A stretch of DNA of 64,000 nt from an uncultured Erythrobacter sp. (lineage in GTDB: Bacteria > Pseudomonadota > Alphaproteobacteria > Sphingomonadales > Sphingomonadaceae). This document shows positions 10,098-18,947 of the stretch, one piece after another. A program made the position numbers and the translations under genes. Where the stretch lies: positions 186,001-250,000 of the forward strand of contig NZ_OY284433.1 of NCBI RefSeq assembly GCF_958304185.1. Reading direction: 5' to 3'. Each line of letters opens with the position of its first letter. Within the stretch, counting starts at the first letter, position 1. The notes under the pieces are model-generated. The model was not told the origin of the DNA and ran no database searches. It was given only the letters and a program-made list of their open reading frames with translations.

Positions 10098-10399
10098 TCG
10101 GCATCGAACATTATCTGACCGTCGGCGCGATCCTGTTCGTGCTCGGCGTGCTGGGGATTTTCCTCAACCGCAAGAACGTGATCGTCATTCTGATGGCAGT
10201 CGAGCTGATCCTGCTGAGCGTGAACCTCAACCTCGTGGCTTTCAGCGCCTTCATGCAGGATCTGGTGGGTCAGGTCTTCGCCATGCTGGTTCTGACCGTC
10301 GCAGCGGCCGAGGCGGCGATTGGGCTGGCGATCCTGGTGATCTACTTCCGCACCCGTGGTTCGATCGCGGTTGACGATATCAATCGGATGAAGGGGTAA
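10094..10399 (+). CDS. nuoK: NADH-quinone oxidoreductase subunit K
   Basis: NuoK has three helices and two conserved membrane glutamates, seen in [13 protein letters not shown] and [11 protein letters not shown], that take part in proton translocation. The length (101 aa) matches the family. It starts with GTG overlapping the nuoJ stop (GTGA). Confidence 0.96.
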   Translation: MIGIEHYLTVGAILFVLGVLGIFLNRKNVIVILMAVELILLSVNLNLVAFSAFMQDLVGQVFAMLVLTVAAAEAAIGLAILVIYFRTRGSIAVDDINRMKG

Positions 10400-10406
10400 G
10401 CGCGAC

Positions 10407-12398
10407 GTGCATACCATCCTCATCATCGTTTTTGCGCCGCTGGTTGCTGCCCTGATCGCAGGGTTGGGCAACCGGATGCTCGGCAATGTGGCGGCCAAGT
10501 CCGTCACCACCGGCGCGCTGCTGCTGTCGGCAGGCCTGAGTTGGCCGATCTTCCTCGGTTTTGTCGGCGGGACGGAAAGCGCCGAGGTCGTGCAGGTTCT
10601 GAAGTGGGTCGAGAGCGGCACGCTCAATTTCGATTGGGCGCTGCGGGTCGATACGCTCACAGCGATCATGCTGGTCGTGATCAACACCGTGTCGGCGCTC
10701 GTGCACCTCTATTCGTGGGGGTATATGGAGGAAGACCCGGATCAGCCGCGGTTCTTCGCTTACCTGTCGCTGTTCACCTTTGCGATGCTGATGCTGGTGA
10801 CGGCTGACAACCTCGTGCAGATGTTCTTTGGCTGGGAGGGTGTGGGCCTTGCGAGTTACCTGCTGATCGGTTTCTGGTTCAAGAAGCCGAGCGCAGGCGC
10901 GGCAGCGATCAAGGCTTTCGTGGTTAACCGCGTGGGTGACCTGGGCTTCATGCTCGGCATCTTCGGCACCTATTTGGTGTTCCAGACGACCTCAATCCCC
11001 GAGATCCTGGCGGCGGCTCCGGGCATGAGCGGCTCCACGATCACTTTCGTCGGGATGCGGCTCTACACGATGGATATCCTGTGCATCCTCCTGTTCATCG
11101 GCGCGATGGGCAAGTCGGCGCAGCTGGGCCTGCACACCTGGCTGCCGGACGCGATGGAGGGGCCGACGCCGGTTTCTGCGCTGATCCACGCCGCGACCAT
11201 GGTGACGGCGGGCGTGTTCATGCTGTGCCGCCTGTCACCCATGTTTGAGACCGCGCCGACCGCGCTGACGATCGTTACCATCGTCGGCGCTGCGACCTGC
11301 TTTTTTGCCGCCACGATCGGCACGACGCAGTGGGACATCAAGCGGGTGATCGCCTATTCGACCTGTTCGCAGCTGGGCTACATGTTCTTTGCCGCAGGGG
11401 TTGGGGCTTATGGTGCGGCGATGTTCCACCTGTTCACGCACGCCTTCTTCAAGGCGCTGCTGTTCCTGGGTGCGGGCTCGGTGATCCACGCGATGCACCA
11501 CGAACAGGACATGCGCTATTACGGCGGCCTGCGTAATGTGATCCCGTTCACCTTCTACGCGATGCTGGCCGGCACGCTGGCGATCACGGGGCTGGGGGTC
11601 TATCACCTCGGGATTGGCTTTGCGGGCTTCTGGTCGAAGGACGCGATCCTTGAAGTCGCCTATGCGCGCCACAATGGTGCGGGGCAGTTCGCCTTCTGGG
11701 CCGGAGCCATCGCGGCGCTGCTGACCAGCTTCTATTCCTGGCGCCTCATGTTCCTGACCTTCTGGGGCAAGCCGCGCTGGATCGAGAGCGAGCATATCCA
11801 GCACTCGGTGCACAAGACCCCTGCCGAAGCAGGCGAGGACACCACGGGCGGTTATCATCCGCATGAAAGCCCGATCACGATGCTGATCCCGCTCGGCCTG
11901 CTGACCATTGGCGCGATCGCGGCGGGGCAGGTGTTTGCACCCAGCTTCCTCGACAGCGCAGCCTTCTGGAACGGGTCGATCTTCTACAACGAAGACCTGA
12001 TCCACGCGATGCACGCGGTGCCTTACTGGGTGAAGTACACCGCGCTGATCGTGATGCTGATCGGCTTTGCGGGCGCCTACGTGGCCTACATCGCCAAGCC
12101 AGAAATCCCAGCGAAGTTCGTCGCGACCTTCGGCGCGCTGCATAACTTCGTCTACCGCAAGTGGTACTTCGACGAGCTTTATGACGCGATCTTTGTGAAG
12201 CCTGCCTTTGCGCTGGGGCGCGCTTTCTGGAAACTCGGCGATATCGGCACCATCGACCGCTTCGGCCCCAACGGCATCGCCTGGGCGGTCGAGCGTTCGT
12301 CGGTCGCCGCCAAGTCGATCCAGTCGGGCTACGTCTACACCTACGCGTTGATCATGCTGCTCGGGCTGGTTGCCGCTGTCACTTTTGTTCTGCTTTAG
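10407..12398 (+). CDS. nuoL: NADH-quinone oxidoreductase subunit L
   Basis: NuoL is the distal antiporter-like subunit with a long lateral helix. The 663-aa protein shows many membrane helices and the conserved [53 protein letters not shown] and [19 protein letters not shown] regions (quoted here as family landmarks: [36 protein letters not shown]). The start is GTG 10407, seven bases after the nuoK stop. A hydrophilic stretch around residues 455-495 carries [14 protein letters not shown]. Confidence 0.96.
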   Translation: MHTILIIVFAPLVAALIAGLGNRMLGNVAAKSVTTGALLLSAGLSWPIFLGFVGGTESAEVVQVLKWVESGTLNFDWALRVDTLTAIMLVVINTVSALVHLYSWGYMEEDPDQPRFFAYLSLFTFAMLMLVTADNLVQMFFGWEGVGLASYLLIGFWFKKPSAGAAAIKAFVVNRVGDLGFMLGIFGTYLVFQTTSIPEILAAAPGMSGSTITFVGMRLYTMDILCILLFIGAMGKSAQLGLHTWLPDAMEGPTPVSALIHAATMVTAGVFMLCRLSPMFETAPTALTIVTIVGAATCFFAATIGTTQWDIKRVIAYSTCSQLGYMFFAAGVGAYGAAMFHLFTHAFFKALLFLGAGSVIHAMHHEQDMRYYGGLRNVIPFTFYAMLAGTLAITGLGVYHLGIGFAGFWSKDAILEVAYARHNGAGQFAFWAGAIAALLTSFYSWRLMFLTFWGKPRWIESEHIQHSVHKTPAEAGEDTTGGYHPHESPITMLIPLGLLTIGAIAAGQVFAPSFLDSAAFWNGSIFYNEDLIHAMHAVPYWVKYTALIVMLIGFAGAYVAYIAKPEIPAKFVATFGALHNFVYRKWYFDELYDAIFVKPAFALGRAFWKLGDIGTIDRFGPNGIAWAVERSSVAAKSIQSGYVYTYALIMLLGLVAAVTFVLL

Positions 12399-12412
12399 GA
12401 GCGCGCTTCGTA

Positions 12413-13978
12413 ATGGAAGGCCTTCCCATCCTGTCGCTGATGATGCTCGCGCCGCTCGCGGGTGCTGCGGCGTGCCTGTTCTCCGGCGCGGCCGCGGCCC
12501 GCTGGATCGCGCTCGGGGCGACGCTTGTCACTTTCGTGCTCGGCGTCGTGCTGTGGTCGAATTACCAGATCGGCGGGCCGCAGTGGCAGTTCACCGAGCG
12601 GGCTGAGCTTTTCGCCGGCTTCTCGTGGGCCTTGGGGATCGATGGTATCGCCCTGATGCTTATCATGCTCAGCGTCTTCCTGATGCCGGTCTGCATTCTG
12701 GCCAGCTGGGAATCGGTGCAGAAGCGCGTCGGCGAATACATGGCCGCCTTCCTGTTCATGGAAGTGCTGATGATCGGCACCTTCGCGGCGCAAGACCTGT
12801 TCCTGTTCTACGTCTTCTTCGAGGCGGGCCTCATCCCGATGTATATGATCATCGGGGTGTGGGGCGGGGACAACCGCATTTACGCCAGCTACAAATTCTT
12901 CCTCTACACCCTGTTCGGATCGGTGCTGATGCTGATCGCGATGTTCTGGATGGTGGCTGAGGCGGGCACGTCCGACATCCCGACGCTTATGCAATACAGC
13001 TTCCCGCCCGAAGCGCAGACGTGGCTATGGCTGGCCTTCTTCGCCAGCTTCGCGGTGAAGGTGCCGATGTGGCCGCTCCACACGTGGTTGCCGGATGCGC
13101 ACGTGCAGGCGCCGACCGCCGGTTCGGTGATCCTTGCAGGCGTTTTGCTGAAGCTGGGCGGCTATGGCTTCATTCGCTTCAGCCTGCCGATGTTCCCTGA
13201 GGCGTCCGCGCAGTTTGCGTGGCTGGTGTTTGCTCTGTCGATGATCGCGGTGGTCTACACCTCGCTGGTCGCGCTGGTGCAGACCGACATGAAGAAGCTG
13301 ATCGCCTATTCCTCGGTCGCGCACATGGCGATTGTCACGGTCGGCCTGTTCGCTTTCAATGTGCAGGGGCTGGAGGGTGCCATGATCGTCATGCTCAGCC
13401 ACGGTCTCGTTTCGGGCGCGCTGTTCCTGTGCGTCGGCGTGATCTACGACCGGCTCCACACCCGTGAGATCGCGCGTTATGGCGGGCTCGCCATCAATAT
13501 GCCCTATTACGCGCTGTTCTTCCTGCTGTTCACAATGGCGTCGATCGGCCTGCCGGGCACCAGCGGTTTCGTCGGTGAGTTCCTGTCGCTCGCGGGCATC
13601 TACCAGACCTCGAGCCTCGTGGCGCTGATCTGCACCACCGGCATCATTCTGGGCGCGGCCTATATGCTCTACCTCTACCGCCGCGTAGCGTTTGGCGGAC
13701 AGGTGAACGAGGACGCTGCGGCCATGCGCGACATTTCCGCGCGCGAGTGGGTGATGATGGCCCCGATTGCGGCGGCGGTGATGTGGATGGGTGTCTATCC
13801 CGAAAGCTTCCTTGCGCCGATGCGCGCCGACATTGCTGTGCTGGATGCGCGACTTGCGGCGGCCGCTCCGGCGGGTGATGCGAAGCTGGCTCCCGGCGCC
13901 CCGCGCGCTGCGGCTGCCAATGCGATGCCACATCATGAGGGCTCCGAGACTTCGAGCGCCAAGGAGGGCGCGCACTGA
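12413..13978 (+). CDS. nuoM: NADH-quinone oxidoreductase subunit M
   Basis: NuoM is an antiporter-like proton-translocating subunit. The 521-aa product has about 14 helices, the conserved membrane glutamate in LFYVFFEAGLIPMYMIIG, the [19 protein letters not shown] loop and the SHGLVSGALFL segment. The last ~55 residues after ADIAVLDARL are an Ala/Pro/Gly-rich soluble tail, longer than usual. The stop overlaps the nuoN start by one base (TGATG). Confidence 0.96.
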   Translation: MEGLPILSLMMLAPLAGAAACLFSGAAAARWIALGATLVTFVLGVVLWSNYQIGGPQWQFTERAELFAGFSWALGIDGIALMLIMLSVFLMPVCILASWESVQKRVGEYMAAFLFMEVLMIGTFAAQDLFLFYVFFEAGLIPMYMIIGVWGGDNRIYASYKFFLYTLFGSVLMLIAMFWMVAEAGTSDIPTLMQYSFPPEAQTWLWLAFFASFAVKVPMWPLHTWLPDAHVQAPTAGSVILAGVLLKLGGYGFIRFSLPMFPEASAQFAWLVFALSMIAVVYTSLVALVQTDMKKLIAYSSVAHMAIVTVGLFAFNVQGLEGAMIVMLSHGLVSGALFLCVGVIYDRLHTREIARYGGLAINMPYYALFFLLFTMASIGLPGTSGFVGEFLSLAGIYQTSSLVALICTTGIILGAAYMLYLYRRVAFGGQVNEDAAAMRDISAREWVMMAPIAAAVMWMGVYPESFLAPMRADIAVLDARLAAAAPAGDAKLAPGAPRAAAANAMPHHEGSETSSAKEGAH

Positions 13979-15456
13979 TGGAATTCGCTGCTTCTTTCGC
14001 GCTTGTGATGCCCGAGCTGGTGCTGATTGCAGCTGGCCTCGTGCTGCTGCTGGTCGCAGCATGGGGCGGGGACACGGCCGCGCGCCCAATCGCCATCGCT
14101 GCCGCCGCCGCGCTGTTCGCCTCTGGGTTCCTGGTGGTGCCGGGCCTTCATTTCGGCGTTGACGGCCCCGCCACGCTGGCGTTCGGCGGATTGATCAAAG
14201 TCGATAGCTTCGCGCTGTTTGCCAAGGCGCTGATCTATCTCGCCGCAATCGGCGCGCTGATGATCGCGCCGCCGTTCTTCGATGGCCCCTCGGCGGGCAG
14301 TGAGCGCGGGATGCGCGCGGAATACCCGGTGCTGATCCTGTTCGCAGCGGTTGGCATGAGCATCATGGTCTCGGCCAATGATTTCATGAGCCTGTACCTC
14401 GGGCTCGAGCTGAACAGCCTCTCGGCCTATGTGCTTGCCGCGATCCTGCGGCGTGATCCGCGCTCGGGCGAAGCGGGGCTCAAGTATTTCGTGCTGGGCG
14501 CGCTGGCATCGGGCATCCTGCTTTACGGGATGAGCCTGCTCTACGGCTTCACCGGCGGCACATCCTTCACCGCTGTGCGCGCAGGCCTGACAGGCGAGAT
14601 GGGCATGGGCGCGCTGTTCGGGGTGATCTTTGTGCTCTCGGGCCTTGCCTTCAAGATCAGCGCCGTGCCGTTCCACATGTGGACGCCTGACGTCTATGAA
14701 GGCGCACCGACGCCGGTCACTGCCTTCTTCGCCACCGCGCCCAAGGTCGCCGCCGTCGCGCTCACCGCGCGGGTGGTGTTCGAAGTGTTCGGCGGGCAAG
14801 TCGCCGCGTGGCAGCAGATCGTGATGTTCATGGCCTTGGCCTCGATCATCTTCGGGGCCTTGGGAGCGATCGGGCAGGAGAACTTGAAGCGCCTGCTCGC
14901 CTATTCCTCGATCAACAATATCGGCTTTATCCTGCTCGGCCTCGCGGTTGCGAACGTCGACGGGGCGAGCGCGATGCTGGTGTACCTGTTCATCTATGTC
15001 GCGATGAGCCTTGGCAGCTTTGTCGCGCTGCTGATGCTGCGCGGCGAGGATGGCGCCTTGTTCGAAACCTTCGCTGATATCCGCGGGCTTTCCGTGACCC
15101 AGCCCGCGATTGCGTGGGCGCTGCTGCTCTTCATGTTCAGCCTCGCCGGCATCCCGCCGCTGCTCGGCTTCTACAGCAAGTTTGTGGTGTTCCAGGCGAC
15201 CATCGAGGCCGGGCTGGTGGCATTCGGCGCGATCGCCATCGCCGCAAGCGTGATCGGTGCGTTCTATTACATCAAGTTCGTCAAGGTGATGTTCTTCGAT
15301 GAGCCTGCGGGCGTGGTCACCGGCAAGAGCGGCGCGGCCCATTGGGTGCTGCTGGGGCTGACGGCCCTGATCGTCTCGCCGCTGGGTTATCTGCTCACCC
15401 CGTCGCTGACCGATCTGGCGGACAAGGCTGCGGCCTCGCTGTTCCTTACGGTTTGA
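13978..15456 (+). CDS. nuoN: NADH-quinone oxidoreductase subunit N
   Basis: NuoN is the third antiporter-like subunit. The 492-aa product has the GLELNSLSAYVLAAI segment, FKISAVPFHMWTPDVYEGAPTP loop (shown in part: PFHMWTPDVYEGAP) and LLAYSSINNIGF. It ends the canonical nuo set, and its TGA overlaps the TTG start of birA, so the transcript probably continues. Confidence 0.96.
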   Translation: MEFAASFALVMPELVLIAAGLVLLLVAAWGGDTAARPIAIAAAAALFASGFLVVPGLHFGVDGPATLAFGGLIKVDSFALFAKALIYLAAIGALMIAPPFFDGPSAGSERGMRAEYPVLILFAAVGMSIMVSANDFMSLYLGLELNSLSAYVLAAILRRDPRSGEAGLKYFVLGALASGILLYGMSLLYGFTGGTSFTAVRAGLTGEMGMGALFGVIFVLSGLAFKISAVPFHMWTPDVYEGAPTPVTAFFATAPKVAAVALTARVVFEVFGGQVAAWQQIVMFMALASIIFGALGAIGQENLKRLLAYSSINNIGFILLGLAVANVDGASAMLVYLFIYVAMSLGSFVALLMLRGEDGALFETFADIRGLSVTQPAIAWALLLFMFSLAGIPPLLGFYSKFVVFQATIEAGLVAFGAIAIAASVIGAFYYIKFVKVMFFDEPAGVVTGKSGAAHWVLLGLTALIVSPLGYLLTPSLTDLADKAAASLFLTV

Positions 15457-16163
15457 TCGCCTTCGCCGAACAGACCGGCTCAACCAACGCCGACCTCGCC
15501 GCCGCCTTGCGCACAGGTGAGGGCTGGGCCGAGGGGCGCTGGCTCGTCGCCCGCCGCCAGACGGCGGGACGCGGGCGGCAAGGGCGTGAATGGTTTGACG
15601 GCGCGGGCAATTTCATGGGCTCGACTGTGGTGACGCTGGGGGAGGGCGGTCCGCCGCCCGCCAGCCTCAGCTTCGTTGCGGCGCTGGCCGTCCGCGATGC
15701 CGCGGCAGCCGCATTGCCCGACGATACCGCGCTGGCTCTCAAATGGCCCAATGACGTGCTGCTGGGTGGCGGCAAGCTGTCCGGCATCCTCTTGGAGATG
15801 GTGCGCGGGCACATTGTCGTCGGGATCGGGGTGAACCTCGCCCGCGCGCCTGACCTGCCTGACCGCAAGACGGCCGCGCTCGCCGATGCGATCCCGCCGC
15901 CGCCGCTGGAAGATTTTGCTGCCAGCCTCGCCGCAGCCTTTGATCGGAGGCTGGAAAGCTGGCGCACTTACGGCCTCGGCGCCACGCTCCAGGCCTTCCT
16001 TAACCGCTCCATCCATGCGCAGGGTTCTCCCGTAACTGTCCACGATACCGATGGCTCAGTGCTGTCGGGCTCCTTTGCTGGCCTTGAGGAAAGCGACGGC
16101 GCTTTGCGGCTACGCTTGGCGGATGGCAGCGAACGTGTCATTCGCGCAGGCGACATTTCGTAA
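15453..16163 (+). CDS. birA: Biotin--[acetyl-CoA-carboxylase] ligase, HTH-less type
   Basis: This enzyme activates biotin as biotinyl-AMP and transfers it to the carboxyl-carrier lysine of acetyl-CoA carboxylase. Motifs: QTAGRGRQGREW (adenylate-binding loop), LKWPNDVLL, KLSGILLEM and a C-terminal SH3-like domain. There is no N-terminal winged helix, so it should not act as the biotin repressor. The only start consistent with the family N-terminus is TTG 15453 (236 aa), overlapping the nuoN stop. Placement directly after nuoN, before coaX and rnj, is a common sphingomonad order. Confidence 0.92.
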   Translation: MIAFAEQTGSTNADLAAALRTGEGWAEGRWLVARRQTAGRGRQGREWFDGAGNFMGSTVVTLGEGGPPPASLSFVAALAVRDAAAAALPDDTALALKWPNDVLLGGGKLSGILLEMVRGHIVVGIGVNLARAPDLPDRKTAALADAIPPPPLEDFAASLAAAFDRRLESWRTYGLGATLQAFLNRSIHAQGSPVTVHDTDGSVLSGSFAGLEESDGALRLRLADGSERVIRAGDIS

Positions 16164-16180
16164 GTTAAGGACTGCCAGAG

Positions 16181-16975
16181 ATGCTGCTCGCCGCCGATGT
16201 CGGGAACACCAATGTCGTCTTCGCCCTGTTCACCTATGGGGAGGGCGGGACGCACCATATTCGTGCGCGCTGGCGCATCGCCACCGATCCGCGCCGGACG
16301 GGCGATGAATATGCGGTGTGGCTGCTCCAGCTACTCAAGATCGAAGGGTTTGAACGCTCGGACATTAAGCAGATTATCGTCGCATCGGTCGTGCCACGCG
16401 CCGATCACAACCTCACTGTATTGTGCGAAAAGTATTTCGGCATCACGCCGCTGTTCGCCGGACAGGGAACGGCGCGCTGGCGCTTTGAGATCGATGTCGA
16501 TCAACCCTCGTCGCTCGGCGCTGACCGTGCGCTCAATATCCTTGCCGCCCACCAGAAGTATGGCGGCGACCTCATCATCGTCGATTTCGGCACGGCCACC
16601 AAGTTCGAAGCGGTCGACTTCACCGGCGCCTACAAGGGCGGATCGATCGCGCCGGGGATCAACCTGTCGCTGGACGCGCTGGTCGGCAAAACCGCCAAGC
16701 TGCCGCGCATCGCGATCCGTGCGCCGTCCACCCGCAGCGTCATAGGCCGCAACACCGAAGACCAGATGCTGATCGGCGTGTTCTGGGGCTATGTCGCGAT
16801 GATGGAGGGCATGGTCGCCAAGATGAAGGCCGAAATCGGCCGCCCCGCAAAGGTTGTAGCCACCGGCGGGCTCGCCATATTGTTCGACGACGCCACCGAA
16901 ATCTTCGACCACGTTGATGCCGACCTCACACTGGACGGCCTCGCCATACTTGCCAGGCAGGCAGAAGCCGCCTGA
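16181..16975 (+). CDS. coaX: Type III pantothenate kinase
   Basis: CoaX phosphorylates pantothenate, the first step of coenzyme A synthesis, and needs a monovalent cation. The 264-aa product has the ASKHA-fold phosphate loop ([12 protein letters not shown]), the [12 protein letters not shown] segment, the [14 protein letters not shown] metal/ATP motif, and [18 protein letters not shown]. It lies 17 nt after birA and 26 nt before rnj, within the same transcription direction. Confidence 0.95.
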   Translation: MLLAADVGNTNVVFALFTYGEGGTHHIRARWRIATDPRRTGDEYAVWLLQLLKIEGFERSDIKQIIVASVVPRADHNLTVLCEKYFGITPLFAGQGTARWRFEIDVDQPSSLGADRALNILAAHQKYGGDLIIVDFGTATKFEAVDFTGAYKGGSIAPGINLSLDALVGKTAKLPRIAIRAPSTRSVIGRNTEDQMLIGVFWGYVAMMEGMVAKMKAEIGRPAKVVATGGLAILFDDATEIFDHVDADLTLDGLAILARQAEAA

Positions 16976-17001
16976 TCCTCTCTCACAGAACCGGAAATAC
17001 A

Positions 17002-18657
17002 TTGAAGAAAGATTTTACCCCCGAAGACGAACTCCTGTTTCTCGCCCTTGGCGGTTCCGGGGAGATTGGCATGAACGTCAATCTCTACGGCTGCCAGGGC
17101 AAGTGGATCATGGTCGATCTCGGCATGACCTTTTCGGGCAATGAATATCCCGGCGTCGAGCTGGTTTTCGCTGATCTCGATTTCATCGAGGAACGCCGCA
17201 AGGACCTGATCGGGATCGTCCTGACCCACGCGCACGAGGATCACATCGGCGCTGTGCCCTATTTCGCAGGCGAGCTGGGCGTGCCGCTTTATGCCACGCC
17301 GTTCACTGCCGATCTGGTGGCACGCAAGCTGGAAGAGGCCGGGCTGCTCGGCAAGGTCGAGATCATCATCATCGAAGAAGATCACGGTGAGATCGAGCTT
17401 GGCCCGTTCACCATCACCTACCTGCCGCTGGCGCACTCGATTGCCGAGGGCAACGCGCTGCTGATCGACACGCCGCACGGCCGCATTTTCCACACCGGCG
17501 ATTGGAAGCTCGATGACGATCCGATCATCGGCGAACCCACCACCGAGGAAGAATTGCGCGAAATCGGCGACGAAGGTGTACTCGCGCTGGTATGCGATTC
17601 GACCAATGTGTTCAATCCCAATGCCTCGGGCTCGGAAGGCGCGGTCCATAGTGCGCTGATGGAGGAAGTCGCCCGCCACAAGGGCAAGCGCGTCGTCGTC
17701 ACCACTTTCGCGAGCAATGTCGCCCGCCTGCAAACCCTCGGCGAAGTCGCGATTGAGACGGGGCGGCAGTTGTGTGTTGCTGGCCGTTCGCTCGACCGCA
17801 TCATCGAAGTGGCGCAGGACAATGGCTATCTCGCGGACTTCCCCAAGCCGATCAGCTTCGACACCGCGATGGGCCTGCCGCGCGGTGAGGTGCTGATCAT
17901 CGCCACCGGCGGACAGGGTGAGCCCCGCGCCGCCTTGGGCCGCATGGCGGATATGAACCACCCAATTGAGCTGGTCGCAGGCGATGTGGTGCTGTTCTCT
18001 TCGCGCCAGATCCCCGGCAACGAAATCCCGATTGGCAAAATCCAGAACCAGCTCGCCGCGCGCGGAATCCAGATGGTCACTGACCGTCAGGCGCTGATCC
18101 ACGTCTCGGGCCACCCCGGGCGGCCGGAGCTTGAAGCGCTCTACAGCTGGCTGAAGCCTGAAATTCTTGTGCCGGTGCATGGCGAAATCCGCCACATGGC
18201 CGAGCAGGGCCGGGTCGGTAAGGCTGCGGGCATCCCGCATCAGGTGGTGCAGAAGAACGGCGATCTGGTCCGTCTTGCCCCAGGCAAGCCGGGCAAACTC
18301 GCCGAAGTGCGCGCCGGGCGTCTGGTCTTGGATGGCGATATCATCACAGCGGCTGACGGTGAGGCCGTAACGATGCGCCGCCGCATTTCGGGTGATGGTG
18401 TGCTGATCGTGGTGCTGGCGCGCGGCGCTAAGCCCGTGATCGAGGCGATCGGCTTGCCGCTCGATGAGGATTTGCCCGACTTCCTCGAGGAAGCAGCGGG
18501 GGATGTGCTGACCGCGATCAATCGACTGAAGGGCAAGGACGCGCGCGATGTAGCCGTGATCCGAGAGGCCGCCCGCCTTGCGGCTCGCCGTGCAGCGCAG
18601 CGCTGGTCGGGCAAGAAGCCGCAGGTGCGGGTGGTGATGCCGGGGGCGGCGGCCTGA
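17002..18657 (+). CDS. rnj: Ribonuclease J
   Basis: RNase J is a metallo-beta-lactamase/beta-CASP ribonuclease with endo- and 5'-3' exo-activity, and in alphaproteobacteria it matures rRNA and turns over mRNA. The catalytic motif THAHEDHIGA, the HTGDWKLDDDP motif, DSTNVFNP, and the C-terminal HVSGHPGRPEL and PVHGEIRHMAEQ motifs are all present in a 551-aa protein. It starts with TTG at 17002, giving MKKDFTPEDELLF. Its stop overlaps the following ATG by one base. Confidence 0.94.
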   Translation: MKKDFTPEDELLFLALGGSGEIGMNVNLYGCQGKWIMVDLGMTFSGNEYPGVELVFADLDFIEERRKDLIGIVLTHAHEDHIGAVPYFAGELGVPLYATPFTADLVARKLEEAGLLGKVEIIIIEEDHGEIELGPFTITYLPLAHSIAEGNALLIDTPHGRIFHTGDWKLDDDPIIGEPTTEEELREIGDEGVLALVCDSTNVFNPNASGSEGAVHSALMEEVARHKGKRVVVTTFASNVARLQTLGEVAIETGRQLCVAGRSLDRIIEVAQDNGYLADFPKPISFDTAMGLPRGEVLIIATGGQGEPRAALGRMADMNHPIELVAGDVVLFSSRQIPGNEIPIGKIQNQLAARGIQMVTDRQALIHVSGHPGRPELEALYSWLKPEILVPVHGEIRHMAEQGRVGKAAGIPHQVVQKNGDLVRLAPGKPGKLAEVRAGRLVLDGDIITAADGEAVTMRRRISGDGVLIVVLARGAKPVIEAIGLPLDEDLPDFLEEAAGDVLTAINRLKGKDARDVAVIREAARLAARRAAQRWSGKKPQVRVVMPGAAA

Positions 18658-18938
18658 TGCAGATCACCTCGATTGCGGCGATCTACTTTCTGTTCTTCGT
18701 GATGAGCGGCTTCATGATGCTGCCGTTTGGCGTGAAGACGGCGGACGAGGCGGGGATCGAGAAGGTGCCGGGGCAAGCAGATAGCGCTCCAGTCAACTTC
18801 CAGCCGGGCAAGGTCGCCGCGCGTGCTTCGGTGGTGGCGGCGGTGGCGACGGCGCTGTTCGTCGCTAACTACCACTATAGCTGGATTACCGCTGCCGATA
18901 TCGACTTTCTGCCCAAGCCGCCGTCCGCTGCCGCTTAA
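18657..18938 (+). CDS. DUF1467 family membrane protein
   Basis: This 93-aa protein has two helices (about residues 5-24 and 55-75) separated by a loop with FGVKTADEAG and GQADSAPVNF, a pattern that matches DUF1467, a small alphaproteobacterial family often found beside rnj. Function is unknown. The ATG overlaps the rnj stop (TGATG), so the two are probably translated together. It converges on the coiled-coil gene on the other strand, nine bases away. Confidence 0.85.
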   Translation: MQITSIAAIYFLFFVMSGFMMLPFGVKTADEAGIEKVPGQADSAPVNFQPGKVAARASVVAAVATALFVANYHYSWITAADIDFLPKPPSAAA

Positions 18939-18947
18939 GTCTGCCGA

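Noticed and set aside
13933-15483. 516-aa open frame antisense to nuoN
   Set aside because: Strongly biased His/Arg/Gln composition without domain; nuoN is certain on the other strand.
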